From NCBI GenBank assembly GCA_902590435.1, contig CACIWU010000013.1, positions 1 to 33,653 on the forward strand: a stretch of DNA of 33,653 nucleotides. Reading direction: 5' to 3'. Below the pieces are notes generated by a model that saw nothing but the letters and a program-made list of their open reading frames with translations, did not search any database and was not told the origin of the DNA. The stretch is from an uncultured SAR324 cluster bacterium. Lineage in GTDB: Bacteria; SAR324; NAC60-12. The first letter of the stretch is position 1; every line of letters begins with the position of its first letter. The translations under genes and the position numbers were made by a program. Of this stretch, positions 8,209-16,569 are shown piece by piece.

Positions 8209-9228
8209 ATGAAAAATTTTGTTTTTGCGATAGTTGGTGCATTAGGAAATGTTGGAGAAGAAGTATTAAAAATCTTAGAAGAAAGTGACCTACCCATCAA
8301 AAATATTATACTAATGGATGTTGGACATAACATAGGTAAAAAAATTTTCTGGAGAGAGAAAGAATATACAGTTTTTGAATCAAAACCGGATGGATTTTTA
8401 GGGGCTGATATAGCAATTATGAGCGCAGGATCAGAAGCATCCAAAGAATTATCGCCTAAAGCGGTGAATTTTGGTTGCGTGGTTATTGACAATTCAACCG
8501 CTTTCAGAATGTCTTCAGAACATCCGCTTGTTATTCCAGAAGTTAACGCCTACGAACTGGAAAATCATTGCGGCATTATAGCCAATCCAAATTGTTCAAC
8601 TATTCAAATGTTAGTAGTGCTAAATCCGATTCATAGAAAATATAAAATAGAAAGAGTAGTCGTGAGTACATACCAAGCAGTTAGTGGATCTGGAATAGCT
8701 GGAAAAAATGAATTAAAAAAACAAATTGATGCTTTTTCAACAGGGAAAAAAATTATCTCATCTGTTTATCCCCACCAGATTGCTCTAAACGTAATTCCTC
8801 ACATAGACTTTTTTCTTGAAAACGGCTACAGCAAAGAAGAAATGAAAATGATATTGGAAACCGCAAAAATACTGGACCCAAATATTAAAATTACTGCTAC
8901 TACTGTACGCGTACCAGTTATAACAAGTCATTCTGAAAGTCTTAACATCCAAACTAAGGAGAGCTTTGAAATAAATGATATTAAAACCCTACTAGCAAAT
9001 TCACCAGGAATTAAACTTGAGGACAATCCTGAAAAAAATATTTATCCACTCCCATTGAATTCAAGTGGTAAGGATGAAGTTTTTGTAGGTAGAATTCGTC
9101 AAGACTTTTCGGCGAATAATGCAATGAATATGTGGTGTGTGTCTGATAATTTAAGGAAAGGCGCTGCGCTTAATGCTGTCCAAATTGCAAAGGAAATAAT
9201 CCATAGAAAATTAGTGAGAGTTCCTTAG
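8209..9228 (+). CDS. asd: Aspartate-semialdehyde dehydrogenase
   Basis: This cytoplasmic enzyme (339 residues, normal length) reduces beta-aspartyl phosphate to aspartate semialdehyde with NADPH, the branch point to lysine/diaminopimelate, threonine and methionine. The catalytic Cys is C129 in NPNCST. The substrate and catalytic segments SGSGIAGKNEL and RVPVITSHSE (catalytic His) are present. One oddity is the dinucleotide motif, which reads GALGNVG at 10-16 where most relatives have GATGxVG, a Thr-to-Leu change. Aspartate kinase follows after 30 bases and supplies the substrate, so the two probably form an operon. The ATG is preceded by an A/T-rich run without Shine-Dalgarno. Confidence 0.94.
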   Translation: MKNFVFAIVGALGNVGEEVLKILEESDLPIKNIILMDVGHNIGKKIFWREKEYTVFESKPDGFLGADIAIMSAGSEASKELSPKAVNFGCVVIDNSTAFRMSSEHPLVIPEVNAYELENHCGIIANPNCSTIQMLVVLNPIHRKYKIERVVVSTYQAVSGSGIAGKNELKKQIDAFSTGKKIISSVYPHQIALNVIPHIDFFLENGYSKEEMKMILETAKILDPNIKITATTVRVPVITSHSESLNIQTKESFEINDIKTLLANSPGIKLEDNPEKNIYPLPLNSSGKDEVFVGRIRQDFSANNAMNMWCVSDNLRKGAALNAVQIAKEIIHRKLVRVP

Positions 9229-9258
9229 AGAAAAAATAAAATAAATAATTTAAAAAAA

Positions 9259-10401
9259 ATGAAGCCAAAAAATATAGAGGATCAAATCATTGTGATGAAA
9301 TTTGGTGGCACTAGCCTTCGCAGCAAAGAAAGCCGTTCAAATGCAATTAATCATATAAGACGTCACTACGAGTTAGGGAAAAAAATAATTGTAGTTGTTT
9401 CTGCAATGGGACGGAAGGGTGAACCCTATGCCACAGACACTTTAATTTCTCTAATGAAAAATATAGGAGAACCTGTCAATCCAGAGGAACTTGATTCGGT
9501 AATTAGCATTGGAGAAACGCTCAGTTCTAAAATTTTTTCACATTTTTTAAATCAAAATAACTTGCCCGCAGAATCTTTCTCAGGAAGAAAAACAGGCATC
9601 TTAACAAACAATAAACCAGGAAACGCTGAAATTTTAAAAATTGACACATCTAAATTAAAAATTACTTTAAACCAAGGTAAAATTGCAGTAGTTGCTGGTT
9701 TTCAGGGAACTAATTCTGAAGGAGAAATTCGTACTTTAGGACGTGGAGGAAGTGATACTAGTGCTGTAGCTCTAGGTTCAGCAATAAATGCCGAATTTGT
9801 GGAAATATACTCGGATGTTGAAGGAATCGCGAATTGTGATCCAAATAAGATCCCAGAAGCCTCATTTCTTGAAGAAGTTGGTATCAAACAAGTAATGAGT
9901 ATGGCAAATGAAGGTAGTAAAGTCTTGCATCCTCGAGCTGTTCTAGCGTCAATGAAAAGCAAAACTAAAATTGTTGTAAGAAACACATTTAGTAATGCTA
10001 AAGGTACAACCATCATACATAATCTCCCCAATAAAACGTTAAAACAGGTTGTTTTAGCTCACAGAGAAAATATGACAATGATAAAAATTAATACTGATCT
10101 TGATTTAAATATAAATTTTCCAGAAATGATTTTAATAGATAAAAAAAGATGCCTTTTGAAGCATGATATTTATTTGGAAAGCCAAATACATGAAATACAG
10201 AAGTTGTATGGCAAAATTTCTAAGGAAAGTGGTTGGTCTACAATTTCAGTCGTATTCGAAAATAAGGTTGAAGAAAGATTTCCCATCCCTGATGCTGAGA
10301 TTATTTCTTCTAGTGAAAATGTAATTTGCTATCTTCTAAAAGAAGAAAACTTATCAATTTCTCTTAGACAATTATTTAATTATTATAACAGATTTAAGTA
10401 A
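9259..10401 (+). CDS. Aspartate kinase with reduced C-terminal ACT region
   Basis: This enzyme phosphorylates aspartate to beta-aspartyl phosphate, the first step of the lysine/threonine/methionine pathway. The kinase domain is well conserved: MKFGGTS with K14, VVVSAMGRKGEPYATD at about 47-62 (closest to the DapG type), GFQGTNSEGEIRTLGRGGSDTSA, and the EIYSDVEGI segment. The ACT part after about residue 265 is short and poorly conserved. The first ACT start (AHRENMTMIKI) is recognisable, but the usual glycine-rich loop of the second ACT domain is missing. Total length is 380 against about 400 for DapG-type enzymes. Feedback control may be weak or altered. The gene lies 30 bases after asd and ends 9 bases before a convergent gene. 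Confidence 0.9.
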   Translation: MKPKNIEDQIIVMKFGGTSLRSKESRSNAINHIRRHYELGKKIIVVVSAMGRKGEPYATDTLISLMKNIGEPVNPEELDSVISIGETLSSKIFSHFLNQNNLPAESFSGRKTGILTNNKPGNAEILKIDTSKLKITLNQGKIAVVAGFQGTNSEGEIRTLGRGGSDTSAVALGSAINAEFVEIYSDVEGIANCDPNKIPEASFLEEVGIKQVMSMANEGSKVLHPRAVLASMKSKTKIVVRNTFSNAKGTTIIHNLPNKTLKQVVLAHRENMTMIKINTDLDLNINFPEMILIDKKRCLLKHDIYLESQIHEIQKLYGKISKESGWSTISVVFENKVEERFPIPDAEIISSSENVICYLLKEENLSISLRQLFNYYNRFK

Positions 10402-10410
10402 ATCATTTCT

Positions 10411-11013
10411 TTAGCGTAATAAAATGTAAGCTGAATAAATCCTCCCACCTACAGTAACCCAACATAAGCACCCAAAAATTATCGCAATAATAGGAAAAAA
10501 TTCTGGGAAAAAACAAACAATAATATAGAATGCTATAGTTTCTGTTCCCTCTACTAATCCTTTCATATAATAAAATGCTTTTTTACTTTTTTCTCTTAAC
10601 AATATATCATTTTTTTTTGTAATTGCAGCAAAAGCCAAAAAGCTAGTGCCTGTTCCTACAAAAGAAAATAATAAAAATATTGACGCCAAACTATTTTGTT
10701 TTGGTTCTGATAATGCAAATCCAATAATTACCGCGGAATAAAAAATAAAATCACAGGTAATATCAAGATATCCACCAAAACTAGTACTTCCCTTCTTCCT
10801 TGCTATTGCTCCATCTAGTCCATCAAAAAAACGATTAATAATAATCAATATTATCCCCAAAAGATAATATTTAAAAGAGATAAAAGATGCAGCTACAAGT
10901 CCAATAAGAAAACCCAATAGGGTAATCGAGTTGGCAGAAATATTGTTAGGTATACACTCGGAAATGTATTCAATTTTTTTTTGCAATAACCGATTAGCCC
11001 AATGATCTAACAT
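10411..11013 (-). CDS. CDP-alcohol phosphatidyltransferase family membrane protein
   Basis: I choose the ATG at 11013 (200 residues); an in-frame TTG at 11040 gives 209. An AAGGAG lies 15 bases before the ATG, rather far for a ribosome site. The family signature D-x2-DG-x2-AR-x8-G-x3-D-x3-D is complete in the segment DGLDGAIARKKG through GGYLDITCD. These enzymes join a CDP-linked group to an alcohol (glycerol-phosphate, inositol, serine and others) in the inner membrane. Hydrophobic helices fill most of the rest, about six in all. The alcohol cannot be told from sequence, so pgsA or pssA is not assigned. Confidence 0.85.
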   Translation of the reverse strand: MLDHWANRLLQKKIEYISECIPNNISANSITLLGFLIGLVAASFISFKYYLLGIILIIINRFFDGLDGAIARKKGSTSFGGYLDITCDFIFYSAVIIGFALSEPKQNSLASIFLLFSFVGTGTSFLAFAAITKKNDILLREKSKKAFYYMKGLVEGTETIAFYIIVCFFPEFFPIIAIIFGCLCWVTVGGRIYSAYILLR

Positions 11014-11182
11014 GTTTTGATGTCTTATTCTCCTTATCAAAATAGAAATATTTAACGTATTTTCATAAAAATATTTTAAGAATTTAACAAGGAGCTATTG
11101 AAAGTATACTACTTATAATAGAAATATTTTCGAACCATTACAAACGATCCTATTTTGAAAACTTATAATACAAATAAATCTT

Positions 11183-12436
11183 TCACTGCTGATTTGCTAT
11201 TCGTTCAATTATCGCATTTGCAATATAAGGCTTACCAACATATTTTTTTGGATCCTTGTACTTATCTAGCAGCCAAGCAACTTGAGTTCCATCTGATTCA
11301 AATTCCTCAGCACGATTGACAACAATTATTTGAGAACCATTATTTCTTGAAAGTCTTTCTTTCGCAATTGCAATCAATTCTTTGTGTGGAATATTTTCTT
11401 CATATTTAAACGTTACCATTTTCAATTCAGGAAACTCTTTCTTTACTTCATCAATCACCTTTTTGGTTGGCAAAAGCTCCAAAGTCAATTTACTTGATTT
11501 ACTCGATAATTTCCCCTCAAAAACTGACTTCGGTTGATAATCTGCTACAGCTGCTGTAAAAATCCCCCAATCGAAAGATTTTTTTTTAAGAGAATCAAAA
11601 ACTTTTGTTCTATAATCATTAAAAGTTTGAACTCGCTTTGTATTCAAATATTCCGGAGCAGGATTACTGCCCTCTCCAAGAATTAAATCAACTTCGGCTC
11701 CCTTAAACCAAGCCTCTCTGGCTATTTCTATAGAAAGAGCTCCCGTAAAACTTGAAGTAATTAATCGAATACTATCTAACTTAACTGGAGTTGGTCCTCC
11801 GGTTATAAGTATTGACTTTCCTTTTAATGACGCTTTTTTTAGTGACTTTATAGTTGAAGCAACTATCAATTCAAATGAAGCAAGTTTATTTTTTCCATGA
11901 ATTTGATTTGGTGGAATTATAATTGCTCCCATTTCATTTAATAAATTCAAAGATGAAGTTAATATACTGTTATGCATCACTCCATTCATTGCTGGAGCGA
12001 ACAAAATAGGGGTCCCTTCCCTTTCCATTCTTCCAATTGCCACTGCAATTGCAGTGGTCACAACAGAATCTGCTATTCCTAATGCAGCCTTGTTAATGGA
12101 ATTGTATGATGCCGGCACAACAAGAAAAGCATCAAAAGGATTTGAATCATTCAAATGTTCTGCTTCTAACGAGAAACTGTCTATTACTTGATTTTGAGAA
12201 CACCACTCCAAAGCCTCTTTTGAAACGTAACGCAAACCTCCTGATGTAGCAAAAACAGTTACATCTGCTCCTTCCTTTCTGAGAAGGCGAATAAGTTCTG
12301 GCACACGGTACGCTGCAATACTCCCAGTTATCAAAAGTGCAACGCGCTTTTCGGATAAGTATGAGCCAGTTAATAAGACTTCTCTGTCCGTTATTTCAGA
12401 ATAATCAGGGGGATCAAAATTCCATTCTAAAGTCAT
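11183..12436 (-). CDS. CoaBC/Dfp-like bifunctional flavoprotein (phosphopantothenoylcysteine decarboxylase / phosphopantothenate-cysteine ligase), divergent
   Basis: The 417-residue protein has two domains. Residues ~30-200 form a HFCD-type flavoprotein: ITGSIAAYRVPELIRLLRKEGADVTV, the active-site His H94, PASYNSINKAALGIADS (the PASANT motif), and APAMN with N151. Residues ~205-410 resemble the CoaB ligase: ITGGPTPVKLDSIRLITSSFTGALSIEIA and FTAAVADYQP. In coenzyme A synthesis such proteins couple cysteine to phosphopantothenate and decarboxylate the product. Two points are odd. The only cysteine in the whole protein is C79, so the flap cysteine of ordinary Dfp (E. coli C158) is absent. The CoaB motif reads GPTPVKLDSIRLITSSFTG rather than the usual GPTREPID with SNRSSG. 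The ligase half looks closer to the archaeal style. It could be a divergent CoaBC or a paralogue on another substrate. Confidence 0.75.
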   Translation of the reverse strand: MTLEWNFDPPDYSEITDREVLLTGSYLSEKRVALLITGSIAAYRVPELIRLLRKEGADVTVFATSGGLRYVSKEALEWCSQNQVIDSFSLEAEHLNDSNPFDAFLVVPASYNSINKAALGIADSVVTTAIAVAIGRMEREGTPILFAPAMNGVMHNSILTSSLNLLNEMGAIIIPPNQIHGKNKLASFELIVASTIKSLKKASLKGKSILITGGPTPVKLDSIRLITSSFTGALSIEIAREAWFKGAEVDLILGEGSNPAPEYLNTKRVQTFNDYRTKVFDSLKKKSFDWGIFTAAVADYQPKSVFEGKLSSKSSKLTLELLPTKKVIDEVKKEFPELKMVTFKYEENIPHKELIAIAKERLSRNNGSQIIVVNRAEEFESDGTQVAWLLDKYKDPKKYVGKPYIANAIIERIANQQ

Positions 12437-12574
12437 TAATGGTTTAATATTTTAAGATTATAAAAAATATCACAAATTTTTGTAGTTTTAACCAGTTTTT
12501 TAAAAAAATCGCATTGGAAAAATTTAATAGCTAATGTCATTGTTCTTTAAAAACGATTCCTCCGAATAAAAATT

Positions 12575-13915
12575 TCACAAAATCTTTGCTGCTAATTCAG
12601 CTAAGCCTGATCTCTCTACAGTTGAAAAACGAACATGTCCTGCTAAATTTGAATCTTTAAACCGCTCTACTAATTTACTCATACCGTTTGAAGAAAGATT
12701 CACTTTTGAGTTATCAATTTGGTTTGGATCGCCAGTTAAAACGATTTTTGTACCCTCTCCTGCTCTCGTTACAATTGTTTTCATTTCGTGAAGAGTTAGG
12801 TTTTGTGCTTCATCAACTATCAAAAATTGATTTGGAATTGTGCGCCCACGGATGTATGTTAACGGCTCCACCGTCAGCAAACCTTTATTTATTAACTCAT
12901 TATATGTACCTCGATTGGAATCTTTTTTTGAATTAGAACTATTTATTAAAATTTCCAAATTATCAAAAATAGGCTGCATCCAAGGAACAAGTTTTTCCTG
13001 TGTATCACCAGGCAAAAACCCTATATCACGGCCCATGGGGAAGATTGGACGGGAAACAAGCATACGAGAATAAATTTTATTAACTAGCATTTGTTGCAAG
13101 CCTACAGCAAGAGCCAAAAGCGTCTTACCAGTACCTGCTTTCCCACTAAGACTTACAATAGAAATCTTTGGATTCATTAATAATCCTATTGCCAAGCACT
13201 GCTCAACATTTCTAGGTCTTACTCCCCATACACCCAGCTCTTTTTTAACCAACTCAAATTTCTGAATTTCTTTGTTGTATATCAACAAAATATCTTCATC
13301 AGGAACTTCGTTACTTCTAAGCAACAACCCTTGATTAGGAAATATTTCAAATTTTTCATGCTCTAATGAAAATAAATCTGCAGGTAAAATAGAGGTTTTT
13401 TTACTGTAATTCCTTAAATTTTCCTTACTAACCTCAAAATTTTTTAATCCAGAATAAAGAATTGAATCATCCCTTCTGTGCCCATTATACGAAACAGTTT
13501 TAACACCTATAATTCCTGCTTTTGTTCGCAAATTCTCATTTAGAGAAACAAAAACAACCTCCTTATTTTTTTGACTAAGCAGCCATGCAACGGCCAATAT
13601 TCGGTTTGAACAGTTCTTAGATTGGAGGTCATATGGAATTGAACACTCTTCTGGATTTGAAAGATCTACCCTCAAAATACTTCCATTGGTCAAGGAAATA
13701 CCATCTGCTAAACTACCATTTTGACAAAATTTTTCCAACATTTGACTAACAATTTGAGCCGTGCGACCTTCTTCACCCAATTCCATTTTTAACAAGTCCA
13801 ATGATTCAAGAATTCCTACCGGCAATACTACTTCTTTCATAGGATATCCATAAATTGCCTCTGGGTCGAAAAGTAGAACACTTATATCTAAAACAATAAC
13901 AGATGATTGATTCAT
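12575..13915 (-). CDS. PIN domain-PhoH family ATPase
   Basis: The 446-residue protein has an N-terminal PIN nuclease-like domain at about 1-165 (VIVLDISVLL with acidic D10, then ILAVAWLLSQKNKEVVFVSLNENLRTKA) and a C-terminal PhoH ATPase domain from about 205. Walker A is GKAGTGKT at 258-265 (K264) and Walker B is VDEAQN with D368-E369; LTGDPNQID follows as a helicase-like motif. This is the long PhoH2/YlaK-type form, for which RNA helicase and RNase activity has been reported in mycobacteria. It has the clearest ribosome site of any intact gene here: GGGAG four bases before the ATG, inside a 13-codon upstream frame. Confidence 0.9.
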   Translation of the reverse strand: MNQSSVIVLDISVLLFDPEAIYGYPMKEVVLPVGILESLDLLKMELGEEGRTAQIVSQMLEKFCQNGSLADGISLTNGSILRVDLSNPEECSIPYDLQSKNCSNRILAVAWLLSQKNKEVVFVSLNENLRTKAGIIGVKTVSYNGHRRDDSILYSGLKNFEVSKENLRNYSKKTSILPADLFSLEHEKFEIFPNQGLLLRSNEVPDEDILLIYNKEIQKFELVKKELGVWGVRPRNVEQCLAIGLLMNPKISIVSLSGKAGTGKTLLALAVGLQQMLVNKIYSRMLVSRPIFPMGRDIGFLPGDTQEKLVPWMQPIFDNLEILINSSNSKKDSNRGTYNELINKGLLTVEPLTYIRGRTIPNQFLIVDEAQNLTLHEMKTIVTRAGEGTKIVLTGDPNQIDNSKVNLSSNGMSKLVERFKDSNLAGHVRFSTVERSGLAELAAKIL

Positions 13916-13953
13916 AAGTCTCCCATCAACATAAGCTCAGGTGTTTGATTCAT
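13912..13953 (-). CDS. Possible 13-codon leader ORF overlapping the PhoH start
   Basis: A minus-strand frame MNQTPELMLMGDL begins with ATG at 13953, and its TGA overlaps the PhoH ATG as ATGA. The GGGAG ribosome site of the PhoH gene lies inside it. Its first codons (ATG AAT CAA) repeat the start of the PhoH gene. It may couple translation of PhoH to its own, or be a chance frame. There is no independent sign of expression. Confidence 0.25.
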   Translation of the reverse strand: MNQTPELMLMGDL

Positions 13954-14252
13954 GAAAAATTTAATAGATTCTCATCTTTACAAAAATAAAATAAATTTCA
14001 TAGAAATAATAGTATTGCCCAAATGTATAATAAACAAGGACTTTTATATCTTAAATTAGACACCAAATATACAAGATACTTAATTTTGCAAACAAATTAA
14101 ATTATTCTTTTATAAAAAATAATAAAAAAATTCGTCCTGTAATCTAACTAAAAAATCCATATTCTTGCATTTTTAATTAAATTAACGTAAAAAGTTAGTA
14201 ACTCAATATAAGTATCTACGCTATAAAAATACAAAATCAATCAGGATCAAAA
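13916..14252. other. Divergent intergenic region between PhoH and TerB-like genes
   Basis: This is 337 bases of AT-rich DNA holding the upstream signals for both divergent genes. Apart from the leader frame at its left edge, I see no coding sequence, RNA gene or repeat. No promoter boxes can be chosen with confidence. Confidence 0.35.
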
Positions 14253-14720
14253 ATGGAATTTCAATTAACTTCAGGTTTACAACCGCAACTACTAGAAAAT
14301 GAACAGAAGTTATGGCTTGCTAATGCAATCTGTGGTGCAATTTTAGCTGACGGTTCCGTTGCCCCCGAAGAACTTGAATATCTCGAGCGCGCTCTTTCAT
14401 TTTTACCTACTTCTGAAGATGTAGAAAAAATGATGCAGGCTGTTAAAGAACAAAATATTCCGGAATTGGGACGTTTACCTGACGCTTCAAGAGAGTTAGA
14501 AGTTAAAATTCTTATAGATTTAACAACAGTTCTTTCAGTTGACAATGTATTAGGTGCAAACGAAATTGATTACCTACTCTCTGTTGGAGGGAAACTTGGA
14601 TTTGGACGGGAATTCGTTAGGATTTTAATCCGGTGGGCAAGTGAAGGGATTGTATGGAAACGTAAAATGATACACCTGATAGAAACTGGAACTTCTCTTG
14701 AAGCTGAATATACAGATTAA
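14253..14720 (+). CDS. TerB-like (tellurite-resistance/DjlA N-terminal fold) protein
   Basis: The 155-residue, all-helical, cytoplasmic protein carries the TerB signature ADGSVAPEELEYLERAL at about 31-47. A second acidic motif, SVDNVLGANEIDYLLSVGGKLG, lies at about 96-117, which is the internal duplication of the family. TerB-like domains bind metal or act as adaptors at the membrane in stress systems; a real tellurite role is not implied. It stands alone with no ter genes around. AGGAT a few bases before the ATG is a weak ribosome site. The stop at 14718-14720 is 32 bases from the convergent exported-protein gene. Confidence 0.7.
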   Translation: MEFQLTSGLQPQLLENEQKLWLANAICGAILADGSVAPEELEYLERALSFLPTSEDVEKMMQAVKEQNIPELGRLPDASRELEVKILIDLTTVLSVDNVLGANEIDYLLSVGGKLGFGREFVRILIRWASEGIVWKRKMIHLIETGTSLEAEYTD

Positions 14721-14752
14721 AAGTAAAAACATCTTCTTTCTTAAATTGTAAA

Positions 14753-15565
14753 TCATTCAGGCAAATTATATTCAAGAAGCATATGTTTGGTTTTTCCTAA
14801 TTTAAAATGTAGGATATTATGAGGAATTTCTTTTGCGATGATAAACTCAAAATCAGTTTTTTCTCTGGGTAGTAACGCCCTCAGTAATCTTGATTTAGGT
14901 ACAATTAGTAATTTACAAGCTTTTCTTGAACCAACTGGCGTCTCAATAATAGTATCTTCCTTTAATTCAACAATCATTTGAACTAAACTCATTGAACGTG
15001 GAAGCCCTTTTTCCTCCAATTCCATAGCAAGCAATGGAAGAAAAAGAGTAAAGGAAAATTCTCTTGAATTTAATATTTTCTGAAAGTTTTTTCTTAAATA
15101 GAAAAAAAATATTTCCAAAGGAACTACATTTTCCATACCTATGTCCGTTTCAAATTCCAAAATTTTTCCGTCTTTGTATAAACTGGTTTTAATAATTTGT
15201 CCCGAATAAGTGTTTTTTATGCGAAATTTTTTTCGAAAATCCTCTTCTTCGTAGTTCAAAGGAAATCCTGAATTAGCATCAAACCATAGTATTTTGCTCG
15301 TAAAAATCTCACCATCTGGCTTAGTATTTATGTTTTTTTCTATGATAAAATGCTTTCCTGCTTTGGTTATTCTTTCATATTGGAAATAACTAAAACCACT
15401 AATCTCAGATTGCTTAATATCCCAATGTTGGAAAGAAATTTTAGAACCAGGAACCAATTCATTTAAGTAATTTTCTTTTGCAGAAATACTTATTCCAATT
15501 AAATAAAATAAAAACGTCAGAAAAAATTTTGTTAAAATTTTCATAATCTTTTTATTGAATATCAT
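14753..15565 (-). CDS. Exported protein of unknown function (270 aa), downstream partner of a zinc-finger gene
   Basis: An N-terminal signal peptide (IMKILTKFFLTFLFYLIGISISA) ends near residue 30. The mature part is mainly beta-type and polar, with no transmembrane segment, and looks like the periplasmic DUF3108-type or similar lipid-handling folds; I cannot name a family. The start at 15565 is preferred over the inner Met at 15544 because its ATG overlaps the stop of the upstream FYVE-like gene as TAATG, the same arrangement as at prc-hpt. The two are probably translationally coupled. It converges with the TerB-like gene. Confidence 0.65.
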   Translation of the reverse strand: MIFNKKIMKILTKFFLTFLFYLIGISISAKENYLNELVPGSKISFQHWDIKQSEISGFSYFQYERITKAGKHFIIEKNINTKPDGEIFTSKILWFDANSGFPLNYEEEDFRKKFRIKNTYSGQIIKTSLYKDGKILEFETDIGMENVVPLEIFFFYLRKNFQKILNSREFSFTLFLPLLAMELEEKGLPRSMSLVQMIVELKEDTIIETPVGSRKACKLLIVPKSRLLRALLPREKTDFEFIIAKEIPHNILHFKLGKTKHMLLEYNLPE

Positions 15566-15741
15566 TAACTAAATGCTCCTTCACATTTTCGGCAAATTTT
15601 CCAATTATTTTTTGTATTTGAGGCTAAAACCAAACATTGACGACAAACAACTTCATTACAGTGATGACATATCATTTTATAAGCGTGGAAGCGAGAAACA
15701 GCCTTCCCGCAAATATAACAATTTTCTTCCAATCTTCTCAT
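15565..15741 (-). CDS. 58-residue eight-cysteine zinc-finger protein, FYVE/rabphilin-like spacing
   Basis: This small gene encodes four CxxC pairs at C8/C11, C25/C28, C33/C36 and C50/C53. The spacing is CxxC-x13-CxxC-x4-CxxC-x13-CxxC. This is the cross-braced two-zinc pattern of FYVE and related fingers. CHHCNEVVCRQC resembles the FYVE core, and the Trp before the last pair (NNWKICRKC) resembles the rabphilin type. The full basic RRHHCR lipid-binding patch is not there, so phosphoinositide binding should not be assumed. There is no membrane segment or signal peptide. The stop overlaps the ATG of the exported protein (TAATG). The coding call rests on the regular cysteine pattern, the clean start and stop and the overlap; a chance frame with this pattern is very unlikely. 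Confidence 0.85.
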   Translation of the reverse strand: MRRLEENCYICGKAVSRFHAYKMICHHCNEVVCRQCLVLASNTKNNWKICRKCEGAFS

Positions 15742-15894
15742 TTTTTTTTAATATCAAAATTATTAAAGTTGACAAAGAATATTAAGCTTTTTATTATGCC
15801 TGGATTTTCTATTGGCGCAAGTACAATACCAAAACATAACCAAATTTTTATAAAATAAGATTTAATCGCATTTATTTGTATAAATAAAATACTG

Positions 15895-15925
15895 ATTATT
15901 CAGAATTTTTAGAATATTGAATAAT
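15895..15925. repeat. 8-base perfect inverted repeat
   Basis: ATTATTCA (15895-15902) is matched by TGAATAAT (15918-15925) across a 15-base spacer and is followed by a T-rich run. It lies between the divergent zinc-finger and DksA-like genes, so it may be an operator or a weak hairpin. Being all A/T-rich, it could be chance. Confidence 0.3.
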
Positions 15926-16035
15926 TATTTTTCAAAAGAATAATATTTTTGGATTTGATTTTGCAAGGGCAATTTGCTTAAATTTGTATGAAATAAAATT
16001 TCACATAATTAAAACAATAAACAATTTAAATATTT

Positions 16036-16425
16036 ATGGAAGAAATAAAACGTCTCTTGTTGGAAGAAAAAGCAACTTTACTCTTAGGTATTCAAGGTAA
16101 AACAGATAAACAAAACAAAATAGTTAGTGATATTGGAGATGCGATTGACTCTTCTGTAGAAGAACAGGAGAGAGAATTGGATCTCTTGCTTCAAGACCGG
16201 AATCAAGCAAGGCTAATTGGAATAGAAGAGGCTCTTAAGCGAATGGAATTGGATGATTTTGGTTACTGTGATGAATGTGGCGAAAACATTTCCAAAAAAA
16301 GGCTTTTGGCAGTACCACTAACTCGCATGTGTATAAATTGTCAGTCTATAGAAGAACGGAGCAAACTTGCTCAAAATGCTTTTTCTAGGGCGGACTATAC
16401 CAGTCAAGTTTTAACTGATGAATAA
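16036..16425 (+). CDS. DksA/TraR-type C4 zinc-finger regulator
   Basis: The 129-residue protein has an N-terminal coiled-coil region (~1-72) and a C4 zinc finger with C78, C81, C99 and C102 (YCDECGENISKKRLLAVPLTRMCINCQ). Family members enter the RNA polymerase secondary channel and change initiation, often with ppGpp. The coiled-coil tip (SDIGDAIDSSVEEQE) contains acidic residues D35 and D38, comparable to the DksA tip, though the DxxDxA signature is not exact. It could be DksA itself or one of the shorter DksA-like regulators. It lies 144 bases before fliR in the same direction. Confidence 0.87.
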   Translation: MEEIKRLLLEEKATLLLGIQGKTDKQNKIVSDIGDAIDSSVEEQERELDLLLQDRNQARLIGIEEALKRMELDDFGYCDECGENISKKRLLAVPLTRMCINCQSIEERSKLAQNAFSRADYTSQVLTDE

Positions 16426-16569
16426 ATTTAATCTCAAATATCAAATCAATAAATTTTGAGCAAAAAATATTTATACGAAATTTGCTTGGAATTTTTCTTT
16501 TCACATTTATTTTAATTTTAAAAATGGAATACTAATTGATTTTCTTACATTTAAAAATTTGCAACCAAC

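Noticed and set aside
15573-15858. Two plus-strand frames of about 70 codons opposite the zinc-finger gene
   Set aside because: They have no recognisable features, while the minus strand carries a regular eight-cysteine protein; the plus frames are shadows.
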